Shown here piece by piece: positions 11,188 to 24,302 of a DNA stretch of 64,000 nucleotides (within the stretch, counting starts at the first letter, position 1; each line of letters starts with the position of its first letter). The position numbers and the translations under genes were made by a program. The notes beneath the pieces were generated by a model, which searched no databases, was not told the origin of the DNA, and saw only the letters and a program-made list of their open reading frames with translations. The stretch is from Pampus argenteus (lineage: Eukaryota; Chordata; Actinopteri; Scombriformes; Stromateidae), in assembly GCA_036937835.1 (NCBI GenBank), contig CM072880.1, positions 12,592,501 through 12,656,500 of the forward strand, in the 5' to 3' direction.

Positions 11188-14100
11188 ATGTCTTTTTTGG
11201 ACACCCTCCGCCAGTGGGACGAGGCTACAACTTCTGTTGACAGAAAAGATTTGTCAGGAGCACTCGAGATTTTCTTGTCTATCAAAGAACCAAACTCCAA
11301 GATTTACTTTGACATTGGCTGTCTCCATCTTATTAACCAAGACTTGGATGCTGCTGAAAAGGTATGTGTGACCTTTGCTGGTAAAATGTCAAAAAACATT
11401 TCAAATATCTGATATTTATTTTTGGAATACTACACATCAGATATTCAATTCAAATTGTGATGTAGCTGATAAGGCTGAGATGAGATGCTGCAAGTCACGG
11501 AGAAAGAAGAAGTAGAGGTAACCGTTTCTCTTTTCTATTAGAGGAAGTTACTATATTTTCTCATTTTCTTAGGCATTTGATTGCAGCATACGCAAGGACG
11601 AACATCTGGCTGTTGCCTTCTTTCAAAGAGGAATCACTTTTTACAAGAAGGAGAGGCAAGGCACACCTGTCATCTCAATATAAAAATGGCCATATTAGTT
11701 TTTCATATTTCACATTTTATGAACGCTGCATGCTTTTATTATCATACAGTCTGATTCCTCTCACATCACTATTCCTATTTACCCTCTTTGTGGTTTTCAC
11801 TATGAAATGCAACATAATTAACTTAATCACTCCTGTTTGAAGGTATGAGGAGTGCTTAGGTGATTTCCAGAAGGCCTTCAAGACACTAAGAGGCAACCAG
11901 CTGATAGATTACAAAGCACTTGGTCTCCGATACAAATTATATGCATGTGAGGTAAGTATATAAAAGCTTTATAAGCCTCCTTATTATGCCATTTACAAAT
12001 GATTAGACAGTCTATAGTTTAAAGCCTTACACAACATTAATCCTAAATACTATTTTCTAATATATCCTAATGACTGATTTAATGTTAAAATAAGTCATTT
12101 TCAACAACAACACAAATATGTTTCCATTTGGCTAAAGGGAGAAAACTCTACTAACAAAAGAGGCTTGGGCGTTATTTTCAGGGCATGAAAGATTAAAATA
12201 ATGACAAATTTCTCACACATTATCAATGTCTCCTGCCACAGGTTCTCCACAATATGGCCCTGGCTGAGGCTCAGCTGGGTCACTGGGAAAAAGCCCATGA
12301 AAACCTTGTGAAGGCTCTCAACTTCAAGACAGAGACTAAGCTCAATATGATCGACAGAGCTCTGGGCTCCACCCTGGTTAGTTATAATGCTGTCGCCATC
12401 ATCAACATGCACTTTACGGACTCATGGCAAAAATCATAGGATTTCAGCTGCCAATAACATATTTTGTACTGTTATTCAGTACCTTTGGCTATACTCATGA
12501 CATAGCATGGAAAGTGATTATTTGTATTCATTAGTGTGATATTAGCAATTGAATTTGGATGTTTGACAAATATGTTAAATATCCCTTTAAATGACATTTC
12601 ACCAACAGAAACAGAAGCTTTTCAAACTAGTTGAGTTTCCATCAACTGTTCTATTTAAACCGAATAAGCACTATGTGGCTGAGTTGGAGAAGAAGGACTA
12701 CCTGGGCAAGGCAAAGGTAATACTTTATGTCATGACTTGGCTTTGCATTAGTAACAAATGCTACAACATTATTCCCTGTGTACTCAATGAGTGCAGCTCA
12801 TCCACTTCTGTAAAATGTCAGTGATTTAATGTTTTTTTCAGTTTTTGCAGTGCTTCTAACATACATAACCTCATTTTTAAAAAAAATCATCTTTAGGTTG
12901 TTGCCTCAGTTGTTCCTCAGGATGCCTTCTCTGGATTTGCCCCATTACAGCCACAGGTGACATATTGGTTCTTCTTTAAATTAAGAATGGTGCAATCTAA
13001 CTTGTCTACAGCACTACTGATCGGATGCTTTATGTTTTTGTTTTACATCTGATAGGTTAAAGATGGTCCCACTGCTCCAAAAGAACGTGAGGTTCTGAGG
13101 TAGAACAGGTTCTCTGATCAAACGTACTGATTGGAATCACTTTAATGTTATACAAACCATCATATGTAGTTTGTGGAATATGATTTATTTACAGTTGATC
13201 TAATTCAGCCTTGTCGCAAGGGAAAATTGACAACAAATTGACAGCAAAACTCTTAATGCAGAAAAGAAATAGAAAATGTCCGGACGTACTGTATATTTAT
13301 AGCAGCAGCAATAATGAATAGAGCAATAATAAAGACTGAGTCAGTGTCCCCCACACCATGTGGATGTGTCCTGTCCTCACAGAGCTTTGGAAGGTGAACC
13401 TCACACTGTCCTGTTTGAGTTTGTTCCCGAGACCAGTGACGAGTTGGCTGTGGTGCCGGGCAACATTGTGTTTGTACTGCAGAAAGGTGCTGACAACTGG
13501 GCGTCTGTGATCTTCAACGAAAGAGTAAGACCACCACGTACACAATCAGTACATATGCAACATATCTGCTACCGTGCGTCTTATAATCATTTCTCTAAAG
13601 AACTCCGGTTTACTCCTGCATTTTTCTTCCACCTCTATTTGCCCATTTAACAGTATTCATGTCAATTACAGAGGGGACTTGTTCCTTACAATTACCTGGA
13701 ACGTTTGGAAATTTCCTTGGCTTCTAAACAGAATGAGGTAAGAAATTTGTTTCTTATTTTCCTATATTTATGTGTTGGTGGTATAGTAGGCTGTTGTAGT
13801 AATGTTGATTGTTGCTTAAATACACAGATATAAACTTACTGTTTTCCCCCCGACAAACAGCATCTTTATTTACTTTTTCTGTATTTTGAATGACATTATT
13901 TGGACCGGGTAAAACATGGGCAGGGAATATCTGGACCTCCAAAGCAAGAACCACCGAGACGAGAAGCACCATCCAGACCTGAAAGGAAAGGTATACTTGT
14001 TTATCTGACACACTCATTCAATGAACTACATACATGATTCTCTGCTTGGTGTTAGATGTCATTGCACTGCATCCAACTACACCCCTCTGTCATAACACAT

Positions 14101-15560
14101 GCTTTAGTATTTGACACATACAGTGTGTAAACATAACTTCTTTTTTTTTTACATTCTCTATATTTAAGGTGTTACTCCAAGTGGAGATGTACAACGTAAG
14201 GTATGAATACGAATATTACTCAAAACCACAACATGTGCCAACAAGTGTTGACAAAAGCATCTAGGGTAGATGTTCCCTTGATTTCTGTGATGATCTAATT
14301 CCACTGATTTGTCCTTTTACTAATACTGCAGGCTGACAATTCATATATCGTCAAAGTCCGTTACACATTCAACTTTGCAGTCTCTGTAGCACCTGGGTCT
14401 CCCTATGAGAAACTGATTGAGAAAATCAGTAGGAAACTGAATCTCTCCTCTGCTTCAATCACCTTGAGGTACGGTGCAAGTTTAAAAATAATAATCTTCC
14501 AGTTTAATTGGTATATTGTATTACTGGAAGGAGTACAACATTCAATCCTTTTCTTCGATCTAGTTTAACCTCCGAGGTAACTGAGCAAAGTACAATCAAT
14601 GCCAACACAGAAATGGAAAGTGTGTGGAGTCATGTCAGCGCCGGGCACATCACCTTGTGGTGCAGCACCAAGGAGGTAGGTACAGTATATGATGATCTGT
14701 TGCTGTGCACGTTATACACTTACACTGATTTATGCTGCAATTTTCTGATACGGTTCTTTGATATTTATGGAAGGAACCTGCTTATTACTTCCTGATTGTT
14801 TGTCCCAAGTGTTTCCTGTGAATTGCATTTTCATCCAGGTGGGAAAGCAACCATAAGGAAACTTTATAAAAAACTTTATGAAACCTGCACTAATGTGGAT
14901 GCAACTGTTACATTTGTGATCGATTAGTCTGTGATTGATTAATTTCTTCTTTTTTTTTGTAAAATCTCAGAAAATAATGAAAAATAAATGTATTAGACCT
15001 CATGGTGACACCCATAAAATCCCAATTCAGCCACAAAATGCAGAAAAATGCATGCTGGCTGCTTTCTGAAGGTAGTGGTCAGAAGGAGGATTTTCATTTG
15101 CTCCATGCTGATCTAATAAAGTTGAGTTTATACTATAATGCCAGTGCAAACTGAGATCACTTGTGTAAGCTTGAGTGATTGAGTGAAATTGAGCATAGAA
15201 TAATAATAATTCACGCGTGTTTCATGGTTTTAGCAAACCGATGGAAAGCCACACAACGAGATTCAGTTGGTGGCGCTTCATTCCTACGAGTCATCAAACC
15301 CTGAGGATCTCAATTTTCAGCAAGGGGACACTATCACACTCCTATCTAGAGGTGAGACACCATTCTTTATACCATATATTGACAAATAATTGTCATCTCA
15401 AATGTTTTACAAATATTGCAATTTGTCTAAGAAATACAATTTTGATTCTTGGACTTCTTTCTTTCTAGTTAACGAGGACTGGTTGGAAGGACAGTGTAAC
15501 GGGAATACTGGTATATTTCCTGCACCCTTTGTGGAAGAAGTCCCTGTGAATGGCCAATGA
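11188..15560 (+). CDS. ncf2: ncf2 (p67phox), neutrophil cytosolic factor 2 (complete, 15 exons)
   Basis: Cytosolic activator of the phagocyte NADPH oxidase; it binds Rac, p47phox and p40phox and switches on gp91phox. Exons are 11188-11361, 11573-11655, 11843-11951, 12242-12376, 12609-12716, 12897-12956, 13056-13099, 13383-13524, 13672-13737, 13924-13990, 14169-14200, 14332-14468, 14564-14675, 15234-15351 and 15469-15560. All are in frame, giving 492 aa (human 526). The N-terminal TPR region contains LRGNQLIDYK with Arg at 102, the Rac-contact position in human. Residues about 204-223 (VVASVVPQDAFSGFAPLQPQ) are the activation domain. The first SH3 spans about 240-295. The PB1 domain spans about 343-423, with the basic Lys in YIVKVRY. 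The second SH3 spans about 430-487. The link between the first SH3 and PB1 is shorter than in mammals. Intron 2 has a GC donor. Confidence 0.95.
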
Positions 15561-15700
15561 TTGATGAAAATGTAAACAAATACAAAGGATATCTGGTACT
15601 GATTTTTTTTTTTTTAAACATTTAATAATTTCTCACAATTTCCAGTAATTACAAGCAATATATATTTAATACCTGTTAATTTCAGGCAGTCATGATTAAA
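15561..15700 (+). terminator. ncf2 3' end with ATTAAA signal overlapping dph2
   Basis: After the ncf2 stop there is no AATAAA until 15987-15992. An ATTAAA at 15695-15700 straddles the stop codon of the opposite-strand dph2 gene (complement at 15698-15696). ncf2 transcripts therefore probably end inside, or beyond, the last dph2 exon. On the other strand, dph2 has ATTAAA-type signals reading as TTTAAT at about 15619 and 15665. Confidence 0.5.
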
Positions 15701-18700
15701 TAGTCTGTTGGAGATCTTGTGGATTACTGGTCAGTTCTCGTGATGATGTTCCCTCCTCTTCATAGGCGATAGCTATGCCTCTCCTGCCCTCTACTGCCTT
15801 CGCCACGGGCGTCTCTCCCAACTTCCGCTCCAAGCCGTGCCAGCTACGACTCGCCAGAAAAGATGCTGAATAGAGAAAGTAAACCATGTGTAGTGTTAGT
15901 GTAATACAAGACATTTGTGAAGGTGCACTTTCTGTGTCTTTGAGCATGTTTAATATGCAAACTTCATATTAACATTCACAAAAAAAAATAAAGCAAACGA
16001 TGTCTTAAATGCAGCGGAAGTGTTTTGACTGTGCCGTACCAGCTGAGTTGTTGTTGGCTACGGTCAGCATCTGGTTCCTGAGGACCAGAGAAGAGCTAGA
16101 TGAGGACTCTGCAGGCTCACTGTTCAAAAGATGCTGGCTTCGCAGAGCTCCTGTGATTAAAGACACGTCCGTCTCGTCACATTCCTCCTGCTGATCAGGC
16201 AAAGGCACATAACTCTGTCCGCCTAGAGAAAGTTTGAGATGAAACTTAAAAATGATATGCAGTAAAAAAAAAAGACTTTAATAACCTTAATTAGGCTACT
16301 GAATAAAATATAAAACTGGATGCATATTAGGGACTGTACGAAAATGACTGAGGGGTGAACAAGGGGTTGAATCAGAGTTTGTCTAACTCATTTCACTATT
16401 AATAAATCGAGAGAGGAATAACAAAGAATTTAAGGTGGTGTAATCTAATTTAAAAGATATAACATGCATACATTTCAGATATAAATGGAATACAACTTCC
16501 CCAAATTATGACAAACTAAATTATTTCACGAATTGGCCTTTATATGACATTTTCTTTTCTGTAATATTTTGATCTAAAAATCAACTTTTTTTTTTCTTTC
16601 TTAAAACTGACGAATTTGTCATTGAGCCAGTTAACTGTGATGAGAAAAATAAAGGCCTGAAACAGACAGGACCGTTGTACTCTGCTTATGACAAAGCACA
16701 AATCACTAAAAAATAATACCCTTCACCCCCTCCAGCAAATATAACATTTTTGACTTCCCTCTCTCCTTCCCCAATAATAGTCCCTTATCATAAATAAATT
16801 CAAAAGAGTAGATTTAGGGATTTCTCATGTAAATAAAACCAACTCAAACCTGGCAGGAGATGTCGAAAGTCTGTGACGTACTCCTCTGACCACTCCCTGC
16901 TCTTGTTGCAGGCCACCTCCATCTCAAAGGGAGTCACTACAGGTTTATAGAACTCACTCGAGTCCAGCAGTGAGTTTTCAGGACATGCGATTAACACAAA
17001 AATGTCAATTTCAAGAAAGTTTGCGAGTTTGGCCACGTTGATTTTCCCCATTGCAAACATATAGCTCTTCTTTCCAGCTCTGCGGATGGTCTCCTTCAAC
17101 TGCTGGATTATGGAGAGGTAGTCAGCCACCCCCAGGGTGCCGACGAGGATGCCGACTACACTGGCATCTTTGGCCCTTTCTATGGCATAATATCGCTTCA
17201 TCAGTGTACGGTTGACACTTATGGACTCGGTCCTACTTGCCATCGTTATGGGGTCGAAGGAACAAAATGAGCAGCGATTCCAAGTCATCATGAAGTTTCG
17301 CAAGCTTGCTCCCTCTTGGCCTACATAGAACATACTGTAATCCGTTATGCTCAAACCGCTTTTCAGGAAAAACTGCCTTCCGAACTGACACAAAACCTGG
17401 CTGCCGTCTTGCTCTGACGGACAAGCATCCTTATGTTGTCTTTTAATCTGGTTGTGACTGAAACACTGCTCCCCTTCCACAACAAGTTCTGACGCAACAA
17501 GGTTTGGATACTCTGGCAATAGGAGTGTCAGAAGATCATCTGAGGAAAAAAAAATTCAGTTAGTGAGATGACAACAAACCTTTATCAAGCAAGTAATGAC
17601 TTTTTATAATAATAATAATACATTGACATCCATCTATATATAACAACACAATCCTGTTTCAGAGGTTTTCATGGGATAGCTTACCAATAGCATGAACATA
17701 GTTGACATCATAGAGGATGATGATGTGAGTCTGTGTGTCGGGGTAGAGTCCTCTGAAGGCGGAGGCGCACTTCTCCAGGTCCACTGGTCTTTTCTCAAAG
17801 ACGTACATCAATGGCAACCTTTTAGACGCGCTGAGGCAAGCACTGCCGTAGTGCACAATGCAGTCGGCTCCAACGTGTTCTGCAGCTACCTCATCCACAC
17901 AGCAGCTGCTCGAGAGAGGATGAATGTACAAATATAACAACACCTTCATTAAACAAATGGACGTGTGTAGCATGTGCATACTAATAATACAGGTAAGCCT
18001 TTTTTATCAGATCATTTTTCTCTGGTGTGTTACCTGCCATATGATGTATCTCCCAAAATGAACAGCTTGGCATTACTGTTTCTCTCGATCTCGGCTGCTA
18101 TGGGAATTGAATCCACCAGCAGGTCATCAGAAAACTGAAGAGCAACCTGTGAACATGAACAAGCTCTGTTTAGGCTGAAAACACATCTTTTCTACTATGG
18201 CCTCTCCTAAATACACTGTCTTGAAACTCAAATCACTGACCGTTTCCCCCTTTGACAAGTAGTTACCCCAACTTTATATACATATGATCTCTATTTTTTT
18301 TAATTCATAACCTCAACCATCTTGTTATATTAATATTTCTACCTGTGTATGTGTTTGTATATACCTTGACGTATGAAATCATGCGGAGAGTTTTTGTTGT
18401 TGTTTATTTAATTAACAGAGACTGTACAGAGACTCCTTGTGTGATGTGCACTTTAAATAAACTGAAGATGAAGTTGAACCACTTTACACAGAACAGCCTT
18501 TTTCTAACAGATCTGTACTCTCTCGCACTTGTAAACAAATTGTCTGAAATATGTATATGAGTAAGACGTAGACATGAAGTCCTTACCTTTTTGAATTGAT
18601 GCTGATTGATGAAGTCGCAGGTCTTCTTAATGTTATACAACTCATCAAGTTTTCCCAGAGGAGCGTTTGTCTTCACTGCGACTTCTACCACGCGCTGAAT

Positions 18701-18736
18701 TACATTCTCCGAGCTGCTACTGAACGCATCAGCCAT
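15696..18736 (-). CDS. dph2: dph2, diphthamide biosynthesis subunit 2 (complete, 6 coding exons)
   Basis: Subunit of the DPH1-DPH2 radical-type enzyme that starts diphthamide synthesis on elongation factor 2. Coding exons on the minus strand are 18736-18587, 18146-18034, 17905-17685, 17539-16850, 16222-16040 and 15865-15696, giving 458 aa in frame. Fe-S cluster cysteines are seen: YGSCCVDE (about Cys89/90) and LIACPENS (about Cys347). Further hallmarks are VHYGSACLS, VGILVGTLGVADY, KSYMFAMGKINVAKLANFLEIDIFV, DVSLITGALR and the C-terminal SRSWHGLERKLGETPVAKAVEGRRGIAIAYE. I chose the ATG at 18736 (MADAFSSSS), which aligns with the human start. An acceptor-like TTTGCAG lies just upstream, ending near 18765, suggesting a non-coding first exon. 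An upstream in-frame ATG at 18769 would sit in that intron. Confidence 0.94.
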
Positions 18737-19357
18737 AGCTGCGTAGTTAACGCTGAACTGTTCCTGCAAAGCATAAAATAGACGACATATCAGCGTGTAG
18801 CGTACTTAACAGATATTCCCCAAAGCACTGAAGTCTAGTATATTTACTGAACCTACTCTGAGTCTCAGCAACAATCTTACATTCAAGATTAGATGAATGA
18901 AGTGTAACAGCGTAATGTAACACTTGACTATGTTGTCAAATAGAAATTATGTTATTTTATTTTATAACGTTACATACTGTGATAACCACAGACATAAAGA
19001 GTATGCATATATACCGTTATGTTTACGGTGGCAACAGTTTAGGTTAGCCGCTTTAGTTTAACGTGTATCATTACAAACTATGATTCCCAGCTAATGACGT
19101 TTTGTACATGCAGTCCCACATTTATGTTAACTTACAATTTAACGTCATGCGGCTCGTTGTTGACTGGTAAATGTTTCTTTGACAGCTACACACGTGTGGA
19201 CAGTAGTTACAACACAACGAGTCCACTAGGGCAAACACTTCCGGTTTTAATTCTTCCTCTTTGGTGAACACTTCCGGCTCAAACATCTTCCAAAATAAAA
19301 GCTAGCTTTGTTTTTTATTTTATAATTAAATATAATTATATATATGTGTGACCATGA

Positions 19358-19369
19358 CCCCCCCCCCCC

Positions 19370-19407
<38 letters not shown>

Positions 19408-19412
19408 CACAC
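19358..19412. repeat. C-run followed by (CA)n microsatellite
   Basis: Twelve C residues, then about 20 CA units with one GC interruption. The open frames across it are low-complexity artefacts. Confidence 0.95.
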
Positions 19413-19872
19413 CCATCCCATGAAACAGACACTTCTATTGTTACCACAAAGTTTATATTTATTGACAATTCATTTTAATTAAATCTATCTATCTACGCTA
19501 CAGTGCTTTTTACCTGGTTTTGGTTTGACCTCCCGACGAATCACAGGCGGGGAAAACACACCTTTCAAAATAAAGCTTACTGGAGATGGGAAGTTTGACT
19601 CTGTTTACTGATTCGAGTTTTATGAATCAGTCAACAAAGAAAGTCGAGTTTTCAAATCACTTCAGTCACTCAGTCAGTCACCAATCTTATGGAATATATA
19701 TTTTGAAAAATGTTGGTGATTTGACTAAAGGTGATAGTCAATATTTTAGACTGTTGGATTTCATGATCAGTTAGAATTGAGTACTAAACGACCTAAAAAA
19801 CGATGAATTAAAATTCATGGATGGCTACTGACTGTGGCATGAGTTAAACCTGTAGCTCAAGTACTCAGATGA

Positions 19873-20129
19873 AACCATAGACTGTATATAAATATGGACG
19901 ACACGTCTCCACTACTTAGAGAAGCCAAAATATTTCCTTTCTGGGAGCTGCCATCTTGCTCGTGTGACATCATTTGGAGCCAGAGTCTGTGCAGTAGAGA
20001 CACACCCCCTCGTCTGACGGAGGTTTGATGACCTATACTCCAGCCAACCACCAGGGGGCAATCAAGATTGTTTAGCTTCAGTTTTGGGGAGCTGTCATGC
20101 CGTTCATATTTATATACTGTCAATGGTTG
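19873..20129. mobile_element. short non-autonomous element with terminal inverted repeats
   Basis: The left end AACCATAGACTGTATATAAATATG is mirrored by the right end CATATTTATATACTGTCAATGGTT, with two mismatches. The interior (GGGAGCTGCCATCTTGCTCG, GGAGCCAGAGTCTG, CCAACCACCAGGGGGCAATC) resembles a repeat I know to be common in percomorph genomes. About 257 bp, no open reading frame of its own. Confidence 0.8.
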
Positions 20130-21310
20130 AAACAAGCGCCAGAGTGATTGCTTTTCTGACAGGTTAACAAATACAGTTAATATAAGAGTTGCATGTCTCG
20201 CCTCGTCTTCACAGTTCAAACTAGCTAGCTGGCAGGTAGGATGACCCTCCTTACTCCTGAGTCAATTTTCAATTCAAAACTTTGAACTGCTTTTGTATGA
20301 AATGGTGCAAATACATTTGAATCAAATTGAATCTCTCAACGTCATAGTGTACTATATATCTACACCACAGGAGTGGTAAAATAAGGTATCTGCCTTGGCC
20401 TCAAAGTTATCATTTCTTATCCATTCTTAATCACCAAATCTAAAGTTGATTTTCATCATGACCACATCATATTATTATATAATGCATCTCTTTAACTTTT
20501 TAGACGTTACTTAAAGGCATTATAAGGTTTGACCAACAGTTGCACAGCATCTCACATACAAGCCTTGCAGACTTTTACCGATTTGCTGTATCTGCCCTTT
20601 TTTTTTTTTTTCAAATTAAAATGAAAATGGTAGAATGAGAAGATTACTTCCATTTGAATTCTTTACATTTTCACTGCTTTGGATAAACTGTTTTGTTTCT
20701 ATATCAAGGTGCTAATAAAAAAAAGCGGGAAAACAACAGTGTCATATCAAAGTTGATACTTTTATAATGCATAACTATACACTGTCAGTACTCTACAGCA
20801 CAGTCATATAAACAAACAGTTTCAGTTTCTGCTTATTACAGTACATCAGCTACAAAGCATCAGTGACCATATCTTCTCCATGGTAACAAGGAATACAAGT
20901 GTCTTTCTGATCGTTTCTTTTTCTTTTTTAAATCAGACATTGTTTCTTTCATGTATCACAAACTATTTAGGAGAATGTACTATATAGGAGCAAAGGGAAC
21001 ATAGAAACTATCAATTTACAATTGTTGTGTAGGTAAAATCAGTCACTTTCCCCTATATTGTAATCACTGTATTTTAATTAATCAGTTGTAACTGGCAACC
21101 ATGTATTTTTGTTGTCACTTTTTTAAACAAAGGTATTTTAGAATATATATGGCAGCTTTGGATTCACTGCAATAAATGGCAAAAAAAAAAAAAATAGATC
21201 TTATGCACTAGTAGATAATCAAGCAGCTATTTTCTTTACATTTTCTATTACTGAGTATCTTACTGAGGTTTTACTGAAAAAAATAAATAATGTGTGCGTT
21301 AAGGTTTTGC

Positions 21311-23377
21311 TCATGAGAAAAAGACAATACAGACAGATAAAGTGGCTGCCACTAAGACGACAATACAAAGCAATAAGAGCACAAACATGTGACTGCGCTG
21401 GCATAGAGGCTGTTGTCCTGGCTGCTCCTCGTCAACAGAGAACAGAGCCAGGGAGGCGCTGTCGGTGGTACTGACCGGGTCAGCATACTGCGGCCCATGG
21501 GGCTCCACCATCCAGCGCAATACGTTGACTTTCTTCTCCATATCATCGATCATCTGGTCAATTTGGCTGATCTCCTGCTCCATGGTGCTGCGTTCCTGGC
21601 TCTCTAGGCCATCAGGGAGGGTTGGAGTCGGAGCCTGGTTCAGGTCTGGCAGACTGAGGGCCCGAGCTGCAACTTCAGTGCCGCCTCCTGCATTGCCAAA
21701 ATCAAAAATGAGGGAATTTATGTCTGCAAAATACTAAACAATGTCTTAACTATGATAACAAAGTTGCTTCTTATTATGGGCAAAAGCTTGAACCCAGATA
21801 AACAACATTTTTTTAGGCTAGAGATTTTCTGTAGAGATTGTTACTATCTGGAGCTGCAAAATGTACTGACTACACTGACAAACACTGGTCATCCGCGACA
21901 TACATTTATATACATTTGTATATATATATATTTTCCATTGCCAGATATGTCACTCAGTAATTCAATATTGTAACCATGGCAACACTACACAGACACTGCA
22001 TGTGGTGCCTTCATCTTATGTACTAATTTAATCATGTTGACAGAGGAACAATTAAATTACTATAAATGTTTCTCCTGAAATGATGCACCTCTATCTAGTT
22101 ACTCTCAAGTTCAATCGTTGTATATAGTATTTAAATTGAAAACAAAGGGAATTTCAGAAATGATCATGATTATTTGATCTTGTTTTATGCAATACACTGG
22201 ATATGATTCCCTTGGCTATAACATCCAAAAAAAAAATATATATATATACAATAACATATATAGGGCCACTGTTTACCTTGTAGACCAGTTTGCACCAAAC
22301 ATGCCGTGTCAGCCAGAGAGAAGATGTCACCAATGTTGAAAACTTTGCACATGTCAACATGGAGGAGCTCTAGGCTGGAGGAGAACGCCACCCAGAGGAG
22401 CTCCATCTCCTTACGCTGCTCCTCGGGGAGGCTCTTGTCCCGGAGATGTGAGGTCAGATGATGACAGATGGTCACGGCCAACTTTTGGGCCTTTTCTCGT
22501 GTTTGTCGCAACTCATCCCGCAGCTGCAGGCTGTCTGTGCATCCACCAACGCATGAAGCCAAATGCCGGTAACATGCCACCACCTGTATGAGGGCAAATA
22601 AATAACAGAGATTTCAATTTCCTTATTAATATGCAGCGCAAGGATTATAACATGATGATTCAAATCCTGATACCTTGTAGTTGTTTGGACTGAATATAAG
22701 CTTAATGAAGGCTGCAGGTAGCTTGACGTTGCTGTACTTCAACAACTCAGATCTTAATACTGCCTAATCCACAGGCTTTGGGTGCAAAAAAAATTACTTT
22801 TCATCTATAATTTAAAAGATTATAACATAAATGTTTGATTTGCCAATGAAAATTCACCCGATCAAGTTAAAGTGTACACTAGACCAGAAGACGTATCACT
22901 TCTCAAAAGAGGGAAATCTGTGCACCTATCAGCCCTCTGAAGAGATATCTACCAGTGAACACATCAATACTGTAGGTTATGTAAATGTAAAAATATGGAT
23001 TTAAGACAGTCTTCAATGGAAACTTTTTTTTTGCATGTAACCAGTCCTCTGTAACAGAAATAAATAACTATGAATGGAAACTACGATCAGTATCCATGTC
23101 ACCTGTCTCCTAAAGCTGCTTAAAACAATAACTGGGATAAAATAGGGAACTTCAGATTCTACAATCTATAGCAAATCATATGACAAACGTACGTTTACGT
23201 GTTTTATTAATAGCTATTCAGAGTTTAACCTTGGAGGATTAGTAGGTGTGGTTTCAATGAAAAATATTATAAATAATCAGCTTAACATCTCATTATCTAT
23301 TTCTAGATAAGCCAAAAGAACCTTGCATGCTCAGAGTGTGAGTGGCCCATCTCCAAAGCAGGCAGAGATACTGCCTG

Positions 23378-23411
<34 letters not shown>

Positions 23412-24302
23412 TTGTTGTTGTATGGGATGTATTAATTTACATTTGTTTTTTTCCATACTATATATGTTCATGTCTTCTATGATAAATGTTATAATCACCT
23501 ATGTCACTCTGTATATTTTGTCAATTCCCTGCTTTCACACTATATATGCCTATCTCTATCATATCTATACAGTACACATATTAAATAGAAATTATTTATA
23601 TGATCCGATGAGGCTCAAATTCCTCTGGGGAAGCAATAAAGTTAATATATGAAGTTCATATCAAACTATTAAGCAAAACATGATTGTAGGTTTACATGTT
23701 TTTGTCTTTTTTCACACACCAATGAAGTGTGTGTGTGTGTGTGTGTATGTGTGGGCGCGGGTGGGGGGTGGGGGTGGGGGGGGGGCATGGCGTGTTATCC
23801 ATCTCAGACACTACAATGGTCACATAGATGCAGTGGACCAGGAAATTCTTTTCAGTTTAAGTGCTTTTATAGCCACAGGGGGAAAAGATGCTTGGATGTC
23901 TTGAGTATGTTTAGTCTGTCACAGGAGTTTAAAAAACATCACAGTAACATATGATTGCCAGTGCAACATTTAATCTTTTTATTTTTTTTTTATTTTTAAC
24001 ACAACAACTTCAAGGTCATTCATTTTTGCTAAAAATAATAATGGTGTGTAAAAATACTTGTAATAATACTATGAATTTTTCAGAAATGTATTAGATGACA
24101 TCTTGCAGCTTATCCCACTGTGAACTACTCTTACTGATAATTAAAACAATACAGCAGAAGTACCTTACAGTATCCAGAACATAAGATAATTAATATAACG
24201 GCTTACCTTTATCAAAGAATCCACCAGAACTTTTCCATCAGCCGAAGCCTTGTCTGTGCCGACTGTGCAATCATCGCCCACCTTGTTATTTACAAGTGGC
24301 AT
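21311..24302 (-). CDS. rgs9bp: rgs9bp (R9AP), RGS9-anchoring protein (complete, 3 exons)
   Basis: SNARE-like tail-anchored protein that tethers the RGS9-1/Gbeta5 complex to photoreceptor disc membranes and so speeds transducin shut-off. Exons on the minus strand are 24302-24207, 22583-22277 and 21687-21311, in frame, giving 259 aa. Residues about 33-135 form the helical bundle (VVACYRHLASCVGGCTDS, RQTREKAQKLAVTICHHLTSHLRDKSL, ELLWVAFSSSLELL). The segment VQTGLQGGGTEVAARALSLPDL matches the R9AP linker. A SNARE-like heptad region follows (EISQIDQMIDDMEKKVNVLRWMVEP). The last 25 residues are a transmembrane tail anchor ending FFS. Mammalian RGS9BP is, as far as I recall, intronless, so the three-exon structure is notable. 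The related RGS7BP lacks this tail and fits worse. Confidence 0.87.
23379..23420. repeat. (ATT)n microsatellite in rgs9bp intron 1
   Basis: AAT/ATT repeat drifting into TTG units. Confidence 0.9.
23727..23786. repeat. (TG)n followed by G-rich tract in rgs9bp intron 1
   Basis: About 13 TG units, then a G-rich stretch with runs of six, five and ten or more G. The G-runs could in principle form a quadruplex on the plus strand, but this is the non-template side of nothing known. Confidence 0.9.

Larger units (their letters stand above)
18737..21310. other. dph2 5' region and intergenic stretch to rgs9bp
   Basis: Contains the dph2 5'UTR and probable promoter (about 18765-19250), a C-run plus CA microsatellite (19358-19412), a terminal-inverted-repeat element (19873-20129), and AT-rich sequence that probably includes the rgs9bp 3'UTR next to 21311. 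No coding exon is recognised. Confidence 0.65.
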
